DNA of 64,000 bases from Halobacteriovoraceae bacterium (GCA_002713145.1 PAVS01000001.1:62001-126000); one strand, 5' to 3'. Shown: positions 33,018-42,981, numbered from the stretch's first letter. Notes: generated by a model from the sequence alone, not told the origin. Numbers and translations are program-made.

Positions 33018-33850
33018 TGAAATGTTTCTTAGGCCTCCTTCCATTTTTAATTCTCGGAGCCTGTAAAACAGGGGAAGAGAAATATCTCTACGATGAGAAT
33101 TCACCCAATATCGATGATATTCGCCAATATGCTCAGGCAGAGTGTATACGGGAGGCTACATTTTTTTCTAAGTTTGACAGTGTTTCTGAATTTGATGATG
33201 CCGCTTATGAAGTAGGGGATATATATAAAATATCACAAGATGATAATTCAGCGACTATTATCTACGCGAAAATTATTGAAAAAAATGCGACTGATGTACG
33301 CATTGCCTTTAACTCCACTACCAGCTCTTATAAAAAGTATGTTGTTTATGAAGAATCAGATCATGAAGATTTAGGTTCTTTTTTAGAAGGGGTTGTTTGT
33401 GACAGTAATTATGAGGACTACTTTCCAAGTGCCTCTGGACTTACAAGTAGCACTTTGAAGTTTGTATGGAAAAGAGAGACTATTGAAACAGCTGATAGTG
33501 ATGATGATGATGATGATATCGCCGACGCCTACCACATTTCAGAGCAGACCTTATCTGTGAATATAAATTACCCCAGCTTTTTCTATTTCTATAACGGATC
33601 AAAAGTTCATAAATATGATATTGATGATACTGATGATGAAAATAAGGAATTAGTGAAAACAAGTAAGATCACTATAGAGTCTATCTCTGCAAGTGATTGT
33701 ACTTCTTCAGCTTGTGACTTTAGTCATACAACACCATTGTGCAATATCGTGGTGGATCCAGATGGCTATAAGCAGACAAACTACTCAGCTAAGGCATTTA
33801 CTACTGATAACACTTCTGCATGTAACTTTCTCTTATCGGATGGCTTTTAG
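33017..33850 (+). CDS. Lipoprotein, acidic, function unknown
   Basis: The 277-residue product has a short signal peptide and lipobox ILGAC-K (cysteine at 16). The body is rich in aspartate and tyrosine and includes six consecutive aspartates encoded by tandem GAT codons (about 33499-33519). Several cysteines (DSNYEDYF region, DCTSSACDF, CNIVVDPD, ACNFLL) could form disulfides in the periplasm or at the surface. Translationally coupled to the barrel protein, so the two may form a complex. Convergent with ydcF, stops overlapping by four bases. Confidence 0.75.
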   Translation: MKCFLGLLPFLILGACKTGEEKYLYDENSPNIDDIRQYAQAECIREATFFSKFDSVSEFDDAAYEVGDIYKISQDDNSATIIYAKIIEKNATDVRIAFNSTTSSYKKYVVYEESDHEDLGSFLEGVVCDSNYEDYFPSASGLTSSTLKFVWKRETIETADSDDDDDDIADAYHISEQTLSVNINYPSFFYFYNGSKVHKYDIDDTDDENKELVKTSKITIESISASDCTSSACDFSHTTPLCNIVVDPDGYKQTNYSAKAFTTDNTSACNFLLSDGF

Positions 33851-34509
33851 CTTATCTGCTCACGATCCCAAAAGAGTAAAAATGTTGTGGTTTTAAAATA
33901 CTTATAAACTTCTTTCATGAGCTTTTTGATATTTTCCCACTGGCGATAATCGGTTTCAATGCTTTCATAATAAATTTCTAACTCAGGATCATCGTTAAGC
34001 GCTTGCATGATCTGAGAGATACGAAACATATGATAATCATTGGAAATGATAAGAAGGTTGTTATTTTGTTTTAAGGTTTTGAGAAACCTGAGTGTGTAGA
34101 GACCATTTTCTATGGTGTTACGGGCCAGGTAATCAATTTCAATATGGTGGCTTTCTTCATCGAGATACTCATCAACTGAAATCGCCCGGCCTTGGCGGTG
34201 AAGAAGAGTTTTAAGGGAGTTTTTTGCATAAACCCCCGTGATAAATACTTTGGCTGAAGGGTAGGACTCCGCTTTTTTGAGAGTATAGTCGATGCGCCCA
34301 CTATCTCCTGTAAAAACGGCGATGACGTCTGGTGAGCGCTGGAAAAAAGCCAGCTCTGTGCGCTCATTTTGGTTTTGAGCAAAAATGGGCAGGTAAACGC
34401 ACATGAGAGCGAAGACCACACAGCCTGCGAAACCAATAAAGAGAATTGAGCGCAGCACTCTTTTAGAACGGGTTTGTTTTGTCTCAAAGACGTATTTTTT
34501 ATAAAACAA
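33847..34509 (-). CDS. YdcF/ElyC-type DUF218 protein
   Basis: The 220-residue protein has an N-terminal membrane helix (about 17-40), then the DUF218 core: DVIAVFTGDSGRIDYTLKKAE, SAKVFITGVY, NTIENGLYTLRFL and LLIISNDYHMFRISQIM. Relatives (ElyC, SanA, YdcF) affect envelope integrity and peptidoglycan or lipid-carrier homeostasis; YdcF binds S-adenosylmethionine. Start is TTG behind AAAAGG. Two bases after ridA, so part of the maeB-ridA-ydcF unit. Confidence 0.87.
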   Translation of the reverse strand: MFYKKYVFETKQTRSKRVLRSILFIGFAGCVVFALMCVYLPIFAQNQNERTELAFFQRSPDVIAVFTGDSGRIDYTLKKAESYPSAKVFITGVYAKNSLKTLLHRQGRAISVDEYLDEESHHIEIDYLARNTIENGLYTLRFLKTLKQNNNLLIISNDYHMFRISQIMQALNDDPELEIYYESIETDYRQWENIKKLMKEVYKYFKTTTFLLFWDREQIS

Positions 34510-34511
34510 AT

Positions 34512-34898
34512 TTAACCTTTTGCGGCCATCACTTCAATTTCAACCACGGCACCTTTTGGTAGGGCCGGAACTTCCACACAGCTTCTTGCTGGGTATGGAT
34601 CTTTGAAATATTCAGTATAGGCTTCATTAACATAATTAAAGTTGCCTAGGTCTGTGACAAAAATAGTTGTCTTGATAATATTCTCTCTGGTGAGTGAGCA
34701 AGCTTCCAAAAGCCCATCCACGTTTTTCAAAATTTGAGCGAGTTGGGCGGTAAATCCCTCTTGGAGTTGAGATGTTTTGGGATCAATACCGATTTGCCCT
34801 GAAAAATAATAGACGCCATTATGTTCTACACCTTGGGAATAAGTTCCTACCGCTGCAGGGGCGAGGTCTGTTTTTATAATATTCTTTTGAAAACTCAT
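34512..34898 (-). CDS. ridA: RidA-family enamine/imine deaminase
   Basis: The 128 residues match RidA/YjgF: GTYSQGVEHNGVYYFSGQIGIDP, IIKTTIFVTDLGNFNYVNEAY, the substrate-binding arginine in PARSCVEVPALPKGA, and VEIEVMA at the end. The enzyme removes reactive enamines formed by PLP enzymes. ATG overlaps the maeB stop (ATGA), with GGAG inside maeB as ribosome-binding site. Confidence 0.94.
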   Translation of the reverse strand: MSFQKNIIKTDLAPAAVGTYSQGVEHNGVYYFSGQIGIDPKTSQLQEGFTAQLAQILKNVDGLLEACSLTRENIIKTTIFVTDLGNFNYVNEAYTEYFKDPYPARSCVEVPALPKGAVVEIEVMAAKG

Positions 34899-37171
34899 GA
34901 GTTCTCCTTTCTTAATTCTGATATTAATGCCGTTAAATGAGTCATGTTTACAATTTCTTCTACCGTTGATGTTCTTTGAACGATATTAGCTGCAAAATCA
35001 AGTGGAGCGATAATGGGTCCAATAGGGGTACAATCACTCAATTGACTTAAGAGTTTGTAACTTATATTTGCCGATTGAAGATCTGGAAAAATAAGAATAT
35101 CAGCACTTCTTTTTAAATCAGAAAATTTAAAAAGATTTTTGATGATATCTTCATTAACTGCGACGTCCGCTTGCATCTCTCCATCAAGCATGACATCTGG
35201 CATTTTCTTTTTAGAGAGCTCCACAGCTTTTTTCACCCTAAGAGCATCATCAGTTGTATTGGAACCAAAGTTTGAGTAACTTAAAAATGCAACAGAGGGT
35301 TCACTTTGAATAAGACTGCGATACATCTCAACCGCATGTGAAGCGATCTCACTCAAATCTTCTGAACTCGGGTTCATGTTGACCGTACAGTCAGCAAGCA
35401 TTAGCACTCTATTTCTAAAAACAAGAATGATGATCCCGGCAGCTTTTTTATTAGCCCCTGGACCTAAGACTCTCATCATTGGCTTAAAACAATCCGGGTA
35501 GTTTTGAGTTGCACCGGTGATCATACCATGAGCATGACCTTGTTTGACCATCATGGAGCCAAAGTAGTTGCCTCTTCTAATAAGGTCCTCTGACAGAGAG
35601 AGAGTCGCTCCCTTTCTTTTTCTTTCGTGATGATACATATGATAATAGTCTTTAAAATGCTCACTCTCACTTGGCCGGATAATTTGAATATTATCTTTGA
35701 GGAAACTGAGCCCTAGCTTTTCCATACGCTCTTCAATCACATCTTTTTGTCCTAAGAGAATAGGTTCGATTTTTCCCTCTTCATAGAGAATACTGACTGC
35801 TCTGAGAATCCGCGTGTTGTTACCTTCAGCAAAAACAATTTTCTTTTTATCTTTTCTTGAAAGTCTAGAACGGATGGAGCGCATAAAAGAAGCAGACTGT
35901 CCGAGACGAGCTTCAAGTTCGAGAGCATATTGATGAAAATCCTCAATCTTTTTTCTCGCCACTCCACTGTCACAAGCAGCTTTTGCAACTGCGGTTGAGA
36001 CGCGAGTGAGAACTCGTTTATCAAAAGGTTTTGGAATCAAATAGTTTTTACCAAAAGAAAAATCTTCGCCACCATAAGCTCTTTTCACATTCTCAGGAAC
36101 TTCTTCTTTCGCTAAGTTTGCGATGGCATAAGCAGCAGCAATTTTCATCTCTTCATTTATTTTAGTTGCTCTTACATCCAGTGCTCCTCTAAAGATAAAG
36201 GGGAAACCTAGAACATTATTCACTTGGTTCGGGTAATCTGAGCGACCGGTGGCCATGATGGCGTCATCACGAACTTCTGCCACTTCCTCTGGGAGAATTT
36301 CTGGATCAGGATTGGCCATGGCAAAAATAATGGGGTTCTTGGCCATCGACTTGACCATATCCTTAGTCATTACACCTTTAGCTGAACAACCCATAAAGGC
36401 ATCTGCACCTTCAAGGGCATCTGCAAGTGTTCTCTTTTTTGTATCGACAGCAAACATTTCTTTGTATTTATTCATCCCCGCGTCTCGGCCTTGGTAGATC
36501 ACACCCTTGGAGTCACACATATATAGATTTTTTGGTTGAATGCCTAAAGTATAATAAAGTTTCGCAATGGCCATAGCAGCAGCCCCCGCTCCACTAAAGA
36601 CAACAGTTGTTTCTTCATATTTTCTACCGGTGAGTTCCATGGCATTGATGAATCCTGCCGCAGAGATAATCGCTGTCCCATGTTGATCATCATGAAAAAC
36701 AGGAATATCCATGATTTCTTTTAGTCTTTCTTCTACTTCAAAACATTCAGGAGCTTTAATATCTTCTAGGTTGATACCTCCGAAAGTTGGTTCAAGTGCT
36801 TTGATAGCAGATACCATTTCGTCAACGCTCTCAGCATTTATTTCGATATCAAAAACATCGACATCAGCGAATCTCTTAAAAAGAATTCCTTTACCTTCCA
36901 TAACCGGCTTACTCGCAAGCGGTCCTATATTTCCTAACCCCAATACTGCAGAGCCATTACTAATAACGGCCACTAAATTTCCTTTGGCAGTATATTTAAA
37001 AACGTCGGCAGGATTTTTAGCAATTTCCAAACAGGGTTGTGCCACCCCTGGAGAGTAAGCCAGGGCCAAATCTCTTGCAGTGATACATGGTTTTGATGGG
37101 AGGACTTCTATTTTTCCAGGTCTTCCACGTGAATGATAGTCTAGAGCAGCTTGTTTTGTATTTTCTTTCAA
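34895..37171 (-). CDS. maeB: Malic enzyme fused to a phosphotransacetylase-like domain
   Basis: The 758 residues have a malic-enzyme half ([72 protein letters not shown]) and from about 430 a phosphotransacetylase-like half ([36 protein letters not shown]). This is the MaeB layout; the second domain usually binds acetyl-CoA as an allosteric site rather than acting as a PTA. It decarboxylates malate to pyruvate with NADP. Start TTG with AAGGATAAG upstream. First gene of maeB-ridA-ydcF. Confidence 0.95.
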   Translation of the reverse strand: MKENTKQAALDYHSRGRPGKIEVLPSKPCITARDLALAYSPGVAQPCLEIAKNPADVFKYTAKGNLVAVISNGSAVLGLGNIGPLASKPVMEGKGILFKRFADVDVFDIEINAESVDEMVSAIKALEPTFGGINLEDIKAPECFEVEERLKEIMDIPVFHDDQHGTAIISAAGFINAMELTGRKYEETTVVFSGAGAAAMAIAKLYYTLGIQPKNLYMCDSKGVIYQGRDAGMNKYKEMFAVDTKKRTLADALEGADAFMGCSAKGVMTKDMVKSMAKNPIIFAMANPDPEILPEEVAEVRDDAIMATGRSDYPNQVNNVLGFPFIFRGALDVRATKINEEMKIAAAYAIANLAKEEVPENVKRAYGGEDFSFGKNYLIPKPFDKRVLTRVSTAVAKAACDSGVARKKIEDFHQYALELEARLGQSASFMRSIRSRLSRKDKKKIVFAEGNNTRILRAVSILYEEGKIEPILLGQKDVIEERMEKLGLSFLKDNIQIIRPSESEHFKDYYHMYHHERKRKGATLSLSEDLIRRGNYFGSMMVKQGHAHGMITGATQNYPDCFKPMMRVLGPGANKKAAGIIILVFRNRVLMLADCTVNMNPSSEDLSEIASHAVEMYRSLIQSEPSVAFLSYSNFGSNTTDDALRVKKAVELSKKKMPDVMLDGEMQADVAVNEDIIKNLFKFSDLKRSADILIFPDLQSANISYKLLSQLSDCTPIGPIIAPLDFAANIVQRTSTVEEIVNMTHLTALISELRKENS

Positions 37172-37248
37172 AACTTATCCTTTTGCTTAAAATTATTTAG
37201 CTAGTATTCTAACAGATTGCGTAGTGTCAATGCTTGGATAATTGAGAA

Positions 37249-37896
37249 TTATTCACATAAATATTTAATAAATTTATCTATGCTTGAGTAAAGGTCTTGT
37301 TTACTTGATTCATTGGAGATGACGTAGTCACTCATTTCTTTTTTTTGGTTAATGGGAAGTTGGTGGGAGATAACTTTTTGGGCAACTTCAGGTGAGCATT
37401 GGTCCCTTGCGATCACGCGCTCGATTTGTATATTTTGAGGTGCATAAACGAGCACGGATAAATCAAATTGATGGGCCAAGTTTTTCTCAAAAAGAAGTGG
37501 TATGTCATAAATAAGAAAATCAGCTCTCTTCCAGTCCTGTCGACTTAATTCTCTTTGAAACATGGCCGGGAGTTCATTATAGAGAAGTGTTTCCAAATCT
37601 TTTTGCAGATCTTTATCGGTGAAAAATTTCTCCCGTAAAAGCTTGAAGTTGACGACCTGCTGCTCAATCACTTCAGGAACCCTTTGGGATAAAAACTTTA
37701 ATGTCGATGGTAATTGATAGATATTTTTAATTAATGCATCTGCGTCAATAAGATTAAGCCCTCGACTTCTTAAATATTGGGCCACTGTAGACTTCCCAGT
37801 TGCAATACCCCCTGTCAGTCCAATTATTGGAACGTTGCAGCGATGAAGCCTTTGTTCGGGACTGAGTCGAATATGGATATTATTGAGAATATGCAT
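37249..37896 (-). CDS. coaE: Dephospho-CoA kinase
   Basis: The 215-residue protein has P-loop GLTGGIATGKSTVAQYL (27-43), LIDADALIKNIY, FLIYDIPLLFE and VLVYAPQNIQIERVIARD, the CoaE pattern. It performs the last step of coenzyme A synthesis. The P-loop is 26 residues from the ATG; most CoaE proteins begin a few residues before it, but I see no alternative start codon closer, so the extension may be real. No ribosome-binding site evident. Divergent from phhA. Confidence 0.93.
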   Translation of the reverse strand: MHILNNIHIRLSPEQRLHRCNVPIIGLTGGIATGKSTVAQYLRSRGLNLIDADALIKNIYQLPSTLKFLSQRVPEVIEQQVVNFKLLREKFFTDKDLQKDLETLLYNELPAMFQRELSRQDWKRADFLIYDIPLLFEKNLAHQFDLSVLVYAPQNIQIERVIARDQCSPEVAQKVISHQLPINQKKEMSDYVISNESSKQDLYSSIDKFIKYLCE

Positions 37897-37950
37897 ACTT
37901 AGTTGTAGTATTAGCTAGAAAAATAATAATGTACAGCGGAGAAAAAGTTC

Positions 37951-38784
37951 ATGAAAGGTCATACTTATATTTCCAATCCCGTCGATGAAAAAGGTTATGT
38001 GGAGTGGAATGATACTGAAAATGAAACCTGGTCAAAACTTATTCATCGACAAAAAGACATTATTCAAGGGAGAGCTTGTCAGCAATACCTAGATGGGCTT
38101 GATATTCTAAACTTTCCCGATGATCGAGTACCACAAATTCCTGACATAAATAAAGTTTTGGATAAGTGCACAGGTTGGGGGGTCGCTCCGGTCCCTGCCA
38201 TCATTCAGCCGGCAGCATTTTTTGATCTTCTAGCGAATAAAAGATTTCCTGCGGCGACATTCATTCGAACCCCAGAAGAAATGGATTATCTACAAGAGCC
38301 AGATATTTTTCATGAGGTTTATGGGCACACGCCTTTGCTCACCAACCAAGCTTATGCAGATTTTATGGAGACTTTTGGACAAATTGCTCTTAAGGCAGAC
38401 CCTAAAGATAGAAGACGGTTGTTTAGGCTTTTTTGGTTTACCATTGAATTCGGTTTGGTGAAAACAGATCAAGGTCTTAGGGCCTATGGAGGGGGGATTC
38501 TTTCTTCGATCGGTGAAACTCAATATTGCTTAACTGATGAGCCAGAGACAACTCCTTTTGATATTTTAGAAGTGCTAAGAACTCCTTATAGAATTGATAT
38601 TATGCAGCCTCTCTATTTTGTTTTAGAAGATTTTGATCGTTTGTTTACGATACTGGATGCAGATGTTTTAGGAATTCTTGCGAAAGCTAAAGAGATGGGG
38701 GATCTTCCTCCAAAATTCCCACCTAAAGAGAGTCAGGTCAAAAGTTTAGATGATGAAGACGAGAATGGAGCGATGAGATGTTAG
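37951..38784 (+). CDS. phhA: Phenylalanine 4-monooxygenase
   Basis: The 277 residues match bacterial phenylalanine hydroxylase: QPAAFFDLLANKRFP, iron ligands His121 and His126 in PDIFHEVYGHTP and Glu166 in WFTIEFGLV, then GGGILSSIGETQYCL. It converts phenylalanine to tyrosine with tetrahydropterin, iron and oxygen. It overlaps phhB by seven bases, supplying the pterin-recycling partner. The ATG follows GCGGAGA at slightly long spacing. Confidence 0.95.
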   Translation: MKGHTYISNPVDEKGYVEWNDTENETWSKLIHRQKDIIQGRACQQYLDGLDILNFPDDRVPQIPDINKVLDKCTGWGVAPVPAIIQPAAFFDLLANKRFPAATFIRTPEEMDYLQEPDIFHEVYGHTPLLTNQAYADFMETFGQIALKADPKDRRRLFRLFWFTIEFGLVKTDQGLRAYGGGILSSIGETQYCLTDEPETTPFDILEVLRTPYRIDIMQPLYFVLEDFDRLFTILDADVLGILAKAKEMGDLPPKFPPKESQVKSLDDEDENGAMRC

Positions 38785-39053
38785 ATATAAAAAAAGAAAT
38801 GAATGAACTAAATACTGATTGGAAATTGATTGATAATAAAAAACTTCAAAGAATATTTTCTTTTAAAGGATTTTTAAAGACGATGTCATTTGTAAATGCA
38901 GTGGCTTGGGAAGCGAACCGGCTTATGCATCATCCTGATATGGAAGTCAGTTTTAATAAATGTGTGATCAATATAACAACCCATGATGAAGGTAATACTC
39001 TCACTGAAAAAGACTTTCAACTGGCTAAGCATATAGACCAACTACAAAGCTAA
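38778..39053 (+). CDS. phhB: Pterin-4a-carbinolamine dehydratase
   Basis: The 91-residue enzyme has the PCD signature MHHPDMEV (His51, His52, Asp54) and ITTHDEGNTLTEKDFQLA. It dehydrates the carbinolamine formed by PhhA so that the pterin can be reduced again. Overlaps phhA by seven bases and is followed by the FHA gene after one base. Confidence 0.95.
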   Translation: MLDIKKEMNELNTDWKLIDNKKLQRIFSFKGFLKTMSFVNAVAWEANRLMHHPDMEVSFNKCVINITTHDEGNTLTEKDFQLAKHIDQLQS

Positions 39054-39054
39054 T

Positions 39055-40221
39055 ATGATTATAAGAATTGTTTCTCCGGATGGAGGCAAAGATGAATTTG
39101 AGCTATTTGACGATATTATTACCATCGGGCGTGGGAAGAACTGTGACATTGTTCTCGCTGATGATCATATTTCTCGTAAACATCTTGAAATAAAAAATAT
39201 TGGTGGCTTAGTTTATATCAAAGATCTGACTCTCTCTAATTGGGTTTCTTATAATGATGAAAAATTACCTAAAGAATTAGATGTTCAATATTACGACTTT
39301 GCACCTCTGCTTTTACCGGGAAATTATCAGGTGGAGATTGATGCCGATTCAGGCAATCTCGATATGAGTTCATCAGGTCATAAAATGGATATCATGCAAG
39401 ATGATTTAAAACCTGTGAGTATGGCCGTGAATACTCATTCCGCTAAACTTAAAGAATTTGCTGATCTTGAAAAAGAAAAGATCGCAAAAGAAAAAAATAA
39501 AAAACAGGCAAGATCGCTTAAAGAAAAAAAGAAAAAGAAGAATAAAAATGAACTGATGGTTTTTATTCTGATAACTTTAGGGGCTATTGGCTATGTCGTT
39601 TACGAGTCTGTCATTAATGTTCACAATCCAGCCCCACCCAAACTAAAAAAAATAAAAAAAGTCATTCCCTCAGAAAGACTGAAACCAATCACTCCTCCCA
39701 AGGTGGAAGAAAGTGAGCCTGAGACAACGTCAGAGGTTAATCAAAAAACACCACCTAGCTTACTCCTTGGTAAGAAATGTCAGTCTCCTATTGAGAAAGC
39801 TCTCTGTCAGGTGATCTTTAAAAATCTTTCAGAGTTTGAAGGGGTTAAAGAAAGTGATTATGTGTTACATGTTTATAAAAACTTATTGAATACCGCTGTT
39901 GAATTGTTTGGAGACATCAAAACGGTGAGTGAATTAGCAGTTAAAAATAAAAATATGACTAAAGCGATAGCTGGACAATATATCATATTGCCAAGTTTCC
40001 TAGAGGCTGCAGAAAAAAATAATAAGTCTTTTATAGAAATACATTTGTTTAATAAGACGGCAGAAGGACCTGAGGTTGTACATACTTTTGAAGTAGATGT
40101 GACTGATTATAGAAAGTTTGACGCTGAAGATTATCCAAAAGCTTATGAATTAATAAAAAACAAAGATTTCTCTTATTTTGATAAAGAGTTATCTGAGCAT
40201 ATCAAAGTGAAGAAAAAATGA
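39055..40221 (+). CDS. FHA-domain membrane protein
   Basis: The 388-residue product starts with an FHA domain (GRGKNCDIVLADDHISRKHLEI, the core Gly25-Arg26, Ser40 and Arg41-Lys-His43), which binds phosphothreonine. A lysine-rich helix (130-165) leads to one membrane segment (166-185), so the FHA domain is cytoplasmic. The C-terminal 190 residues have a proline-lysine linker and then a compact domain of unknown family with two cysteines near its start (GKKCQSPIEKALCQ). It sits inside the phhAB-lpd operon with no kinase nearby. Function unknown; a phosphorylation-dependent anchoring role is possible. Confidence 0.85.
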   Translation: MIIRIVSPDGGKDEFELFDDIITIGRGKNCDIVLADDHISRKHLEIKNIGGLVYIKDLTLSNWVSYNDEKLPKELDVQYYDFAPLLLPGNYQVEIDADSGNLDMSSSGHKMDIMQDDLKPVSMAVNTHSAKLKEFADLEKEKIAKEKNKKQARSLKEKKKKKNKNELMVFILITLGAIGYVVYESVINVHNPAPPKLKKIKKVIPSERLKPITPPKVEESEPETTSEVNQKTPPSLLLGKKCQSPIEKALCQVIFKNLSEFEGVKESDYVLHVYKNLLNTAVELFGDIKTVSELAVKNKNMTKAIAGQYIILPSFLEAAEKNNKSFIEIHLFNKTAEGPEVVHTFEVDVTDYRKFDAEDYPKAYELIKNKDFSYFDKELSEHIKVKKK

Positions 40222-41618
40222 GAGAAGTTGATGTCGCCATTATTGGTGCTGGTTCCGCTGGTTTATCCGCAAGAAGAGAAGTCGCCAAAAAAACTGATAA
40301 CTATGTCGTAATAGATCCAGGTATTTTAGGCACCACATGTGCTCGGGTAGGCTGTATGCCATCTAAGGTGCTCATCCAAGCTGCCAATGATTATCATCGC
40401 AGATTTAAGTTTAAAGAACAGGGAATCATAGGGAGTGAGCAATTAAGTGTTGATCATAAACAAACGATGAAACATGTACGCTCTCTGAGGGATCGTTTTG
40501 TCAGAGGTGTTACGGAAAGCATGGATGACTGGAGTGAGAAACTTATTCGCAAGCATGCGCGGTTTATTGAACCACATACCTTAGAGTGCGAAGATGAAAA
40601 AATTAAAGCAAAGAAAATTATTATTGCAACCGGCTCCAAACCCCACGTGCCCCAGCAGTTTAAATCCTTTGAAAACTTCTTAATAACGACAGATGATATT
40701 TTTGAGCTCGAAGATCTGCCAAAAAGAGTGCTTGTTCTCGGGTTGGGAGTTATTGGTGTCGAACTTGGACAGGCCCTCCATCGTTTAGGTGTCGAGGTCT
40801 ATGGAGTGAATCGTTCTCGCAGAGTTGCTGGTATTACAGACCCTGTACTCAACGACTATACAATTAAAAAATTAAGTGAGGAACTTTCGCTTTTTTTCGG
40901 AGGAGTCGAAAAACTTGAAAAGAAAGGGGACTCTCTTCTCGTCACTTTAAAAGATAAAACGGTAGAAGTTGATAAAGTCCTTATTGCTTCGGGGAGAAAA
41001 TCTAATATCGCTAGCTTGAACCTAGAGAGCATTGGAATTGACTGTAAAGTTGATAATGTTCCACAGATAGATGAATGTACTTTTCAACTTCAAAAACACC
41101 CTCATATTTTTCTTACTGGAGATGCGACGGGAGAAAATCAAATACTCCATGAAGCCAGCGATGAAGGGAAAATAGCAGGATATAATTGCGTTCATGATAT
41201 TATTGAGTTTAAAACAAGAACTCCACTTCTTATTGCATTTTCTGATCCCAATATAGCCGTGGCTGGTGCTAGTTATAAAGAGCTCTTTGATAAAAAAATT
41301 AACTTTGCTATAGGTGAAGTCAGTTTTGAAGGTCAAGGGAGAAGCATTGTGAAGCTCAAAGAAAAAGGCTTGCTCCGAATCTATGGAGGTCAGAACGGCG
41401 AAATTTTAGGAGCTGAAATGTTTGGACCAGATTGTGAGCATATTGCACATTTACTCAGCTGGGTGATTGATCGCAAGCTCAATGTTCTTCAAGTTCTGGC
41501 CATGCCTTTTTATCATCCAGTGGTTGAAGAAGGTTTGAGAACAGCTCTTAGGGATTTGAGATCTAAACTTGAAATCGATGTGCCTGAACTTGAAATTATG
41601 CCCCTTTTAGGAGAATAA
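40218..41618 (+). CDS. Dihydrolipoyl dehydrogenase-type flavoprotein disulfide reductase
   Basis: The 466 residues show FAD-binding GAGSAGLSARREV, redox disulfide GTTCARVGCMPSK (Cys41, Cys46), an NAD-binding ragged GLGVIGVELGQAL, FLTGDATGENQILHEA and the active-site base in MPFYHPVVEEGL near the C-terminus. This is the pyridine nucleotide-disulfide oxidoreductase class I fold; dihydrolipoyl dehydrogenase is the closest known function, but no lipoamide complex subunits are adjacent, so mercuric-reductase-like or other dithiol substrates remain open. Overlaps the FHA gene by four bases. Confidence 0.88.
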   Translation: MREVDVAIIGAGSAGLSARREVAKKTDNYVVIDPGILGTTCARVGCMPSKVLIQAANDYHRRFKFKEQGIIGSEQLSVDHKQTMKHVRSLRDRFVRGVTESMDDWSEKLIRKHARFIEPHTLECEDEKIKAKKIIIATGSKPHVPQQFKSFENFLITTDDIFELEDLPKRVLVLGLGVIGVELGQALHRLGVEVYGVNRSRRVAGITDPVLNDYTIKKLSEELSLFFGGVEKLEKKGDSLLVTLKDKTVEVDKVLIASGRKSNIASLNLESIGIDCKVDNVPQIDECTFQLQKHPHIFLTGDATGENQILHEASDEGKIAGYNCVHDIIEFKTRTPLLIAFSDPNIAVAGASYKELFDKKINFAIGEVSFEGQGRSIVKLKEKGLLRIYGGQNGEILGAEMFGPDCEHIAHLLSWVIDRKLNVLQVLAMPFYHPVVEEGLRTALRDLRSKLEIDVPELEIMPLLGE

Positions 41619-41619
41619 A

Positions 41620-42063
41620 ATGATGAGTATTTGGCACAGTGAAGTGGATATAAAAAAAATCAATGAAATGAATGAAAACACCATGGTGAAACACTGTGAT
41701 ATTGAAATCACTCGTATTACCGATGGCTCACTTGAAGGCCAGATGATTGTCAGTGATAAAATCAAACAGCCTTTTGGAATCGTTCATGGGGGAGCAAACT
41801 GTGTACTCGCTGAAACTCTGGGATCTATAGCTGCAAACTTAACTTGTGACCCTCAGCAAGCCCATGCCGTTGGACTTAGTATCACAACCAATCATGTGAA
41901 AGCTGTTCGCAATGGTATCATTACGGGGATTGCCAAGCCTGTTCATCTCGGTGGAAAAATTCAAGTTTGGGATATCACCACTTTTAATAATAAAGATCAA
42001 ATTACTTCCAAGACTAGTCTCACCATGGCCATCATCGCTAGGCTTAATGAAAGTCAACAATAA
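41620..42063 (+). CDS. Hotdog-fold thioesterase (PaaI/YdiI type)
   Basis: The 147-residue protein has PFGIVHGGANCVLAETLGSIAA (His56, catalytic Glu65) and VGLSITTNHVKAV, the layout of PaaI and YdiI acyl-CoA thioesterases. It should hydrolyse an aromatic or polyketide-type CoA or other acyl thioester. Last gene of the phhA-phhB-FHA-lpd unit, one base after lpd. Convergent with the secreted phosphodiesterase-like gene, overlapping by 20 bases. Confidence 0.9.
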   Translation: MMSIWHSEVDIKKINEMNENTMVKHCDIEITRITDGSLEGQMIVSDKIKQPFGIVHGGANCVLAETLGSIAANLTCDPQQAHAVGLSITTNHVKAVRNGIITGIAKPVHLGGKIQVWDITTFNNKDQITSKTSLTMAIIARLNESQQ

Positions 42064-42865
42064 TAGGTCTATGATCTGAAGGGTAGCCCTCCAAAAAAGA
42101 TGAGGTGTCTATGGTTATTTGGGTGGGAGTCAGGCCAAGCTCAGGGTCATAGAGAATATGTTCGACGATACAATCGGGAAACATTTTTCCTTTACGCCTA
42201 TAACAAACTTGTTTGTTATCTAAATTTTGAGACAGATCCTTTAGTTTCATTTGAAGATTAAAAACTGAATTTAGCTTCTTAGTTAAATGAGAGAATGCAG
42301 GCATGTCCATCGTGATATTTGTGTCCCCAGCAAAAAGAATAGGCTGATCAAATCTCTCAATCAGTTGAGTAAACATTTTGGCAGATCCATTTAAGTTTTG
42401 AATCAAGTTATCAAAATGAGAGCCTATGAAAATAAATTTTTGTTTTGATTTTCGATTCATCAGTTTGGCCCATATCAAAATACGGGGAAGAGCAGGACGC
42501 CAGCCGAATTGAAATTCTTCTGGCTGAGGACCCATCCAAAAGTGTCCCTGCTCTAACACTTTAAACTTGTCAGTGTTAATGACTAGTACACTATCTGTAT
42601 AATTGATGAAACCTTGATGATGAATGGCTTTTAAATGGGGTGAGTCTTTGAGTAGAAAATTTAGATGTGAGCTCGTCCTAAGTTCTTGGAGAGAAATGAG
42701 GTCTGGTTGATGGTTCAAAAGTATTTTTTTTATTGCCATCAGTCTTTGACTAAAAAGAGACAACTGAGAACCGCTGCATATATCACACATGGTGTTGAAA
42801 TTCAGAACTCTCACTGCTGCATGAGAGAGCTGAGTGAATATAATAAGTACCCAGAATATTCGCAT
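42044..42865 (-). CDS. Secreted endonuclease/exonuclease/phosphatase-family protein
   Basis: The 273 residues have a signal peptide (cleavage near SHA-AV) and the EEP active-site blocks: LNFNTMC, LISLQELR (metal glutamate), FIGSHFDNL, FAGDTNITMD and SDHRPIIVDF (catalytic Asp-His). Family members cut phosphodiester or phosphomonoester bonds in nucleic acids, sphingomyelin or phosphoinositides. Export suggests an extracytoplasmic substrate such as host or environmental nucleic acid or lipid. Single gene. Confidence 0.87.
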   Translation of the reverse strand: MRIFWVLIIFTQLSHAAVRVLNFNTMCDICSGSQLSLFSQRLMAIKKILLNHQPDLISLQELRTSSHLNFLLKDSPHLKAIHHQGFINYTDSVLVINTDKFKVLEQGHFWMGPQPEEFQFGWRPALPRILIWAKLMNRKSKQKFIFIGSHFDNLIQNLNGSAKMFTQLIERFDQPILFAGDTNITMDMPAFSHLTKKLNSVFNLQMKLKDLSQNLDNKQVCYRRKGKMFPDCIVEHILYDPELGLTPTQITIDTSSFLEGYPSDHRPIIVDFH

Positions 42866-42932
42866 AAAATTAATATATAAATATTCTTGAAGTTAGACCA
42901 ATAGAATAAAGGAGAGTGCTGTTGTCAAGTTC

Positions 42933-42961
42933 TTGCTAGAGCGCAACTTCATCGCTAGTAT
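42933..42961 (+). promoter_or_regulatory. Weak sigma-70-type promoter candidate
   Basis: TTGCTA and TAGTAT are separated by 17 bases, four of six consensus matches each, ending about 20 bases before the ATG of the following secreted protein gene. Confidence 0.3.
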
Positions 42962-42981
42962 GAGCTCACTAAGGAGATTTT

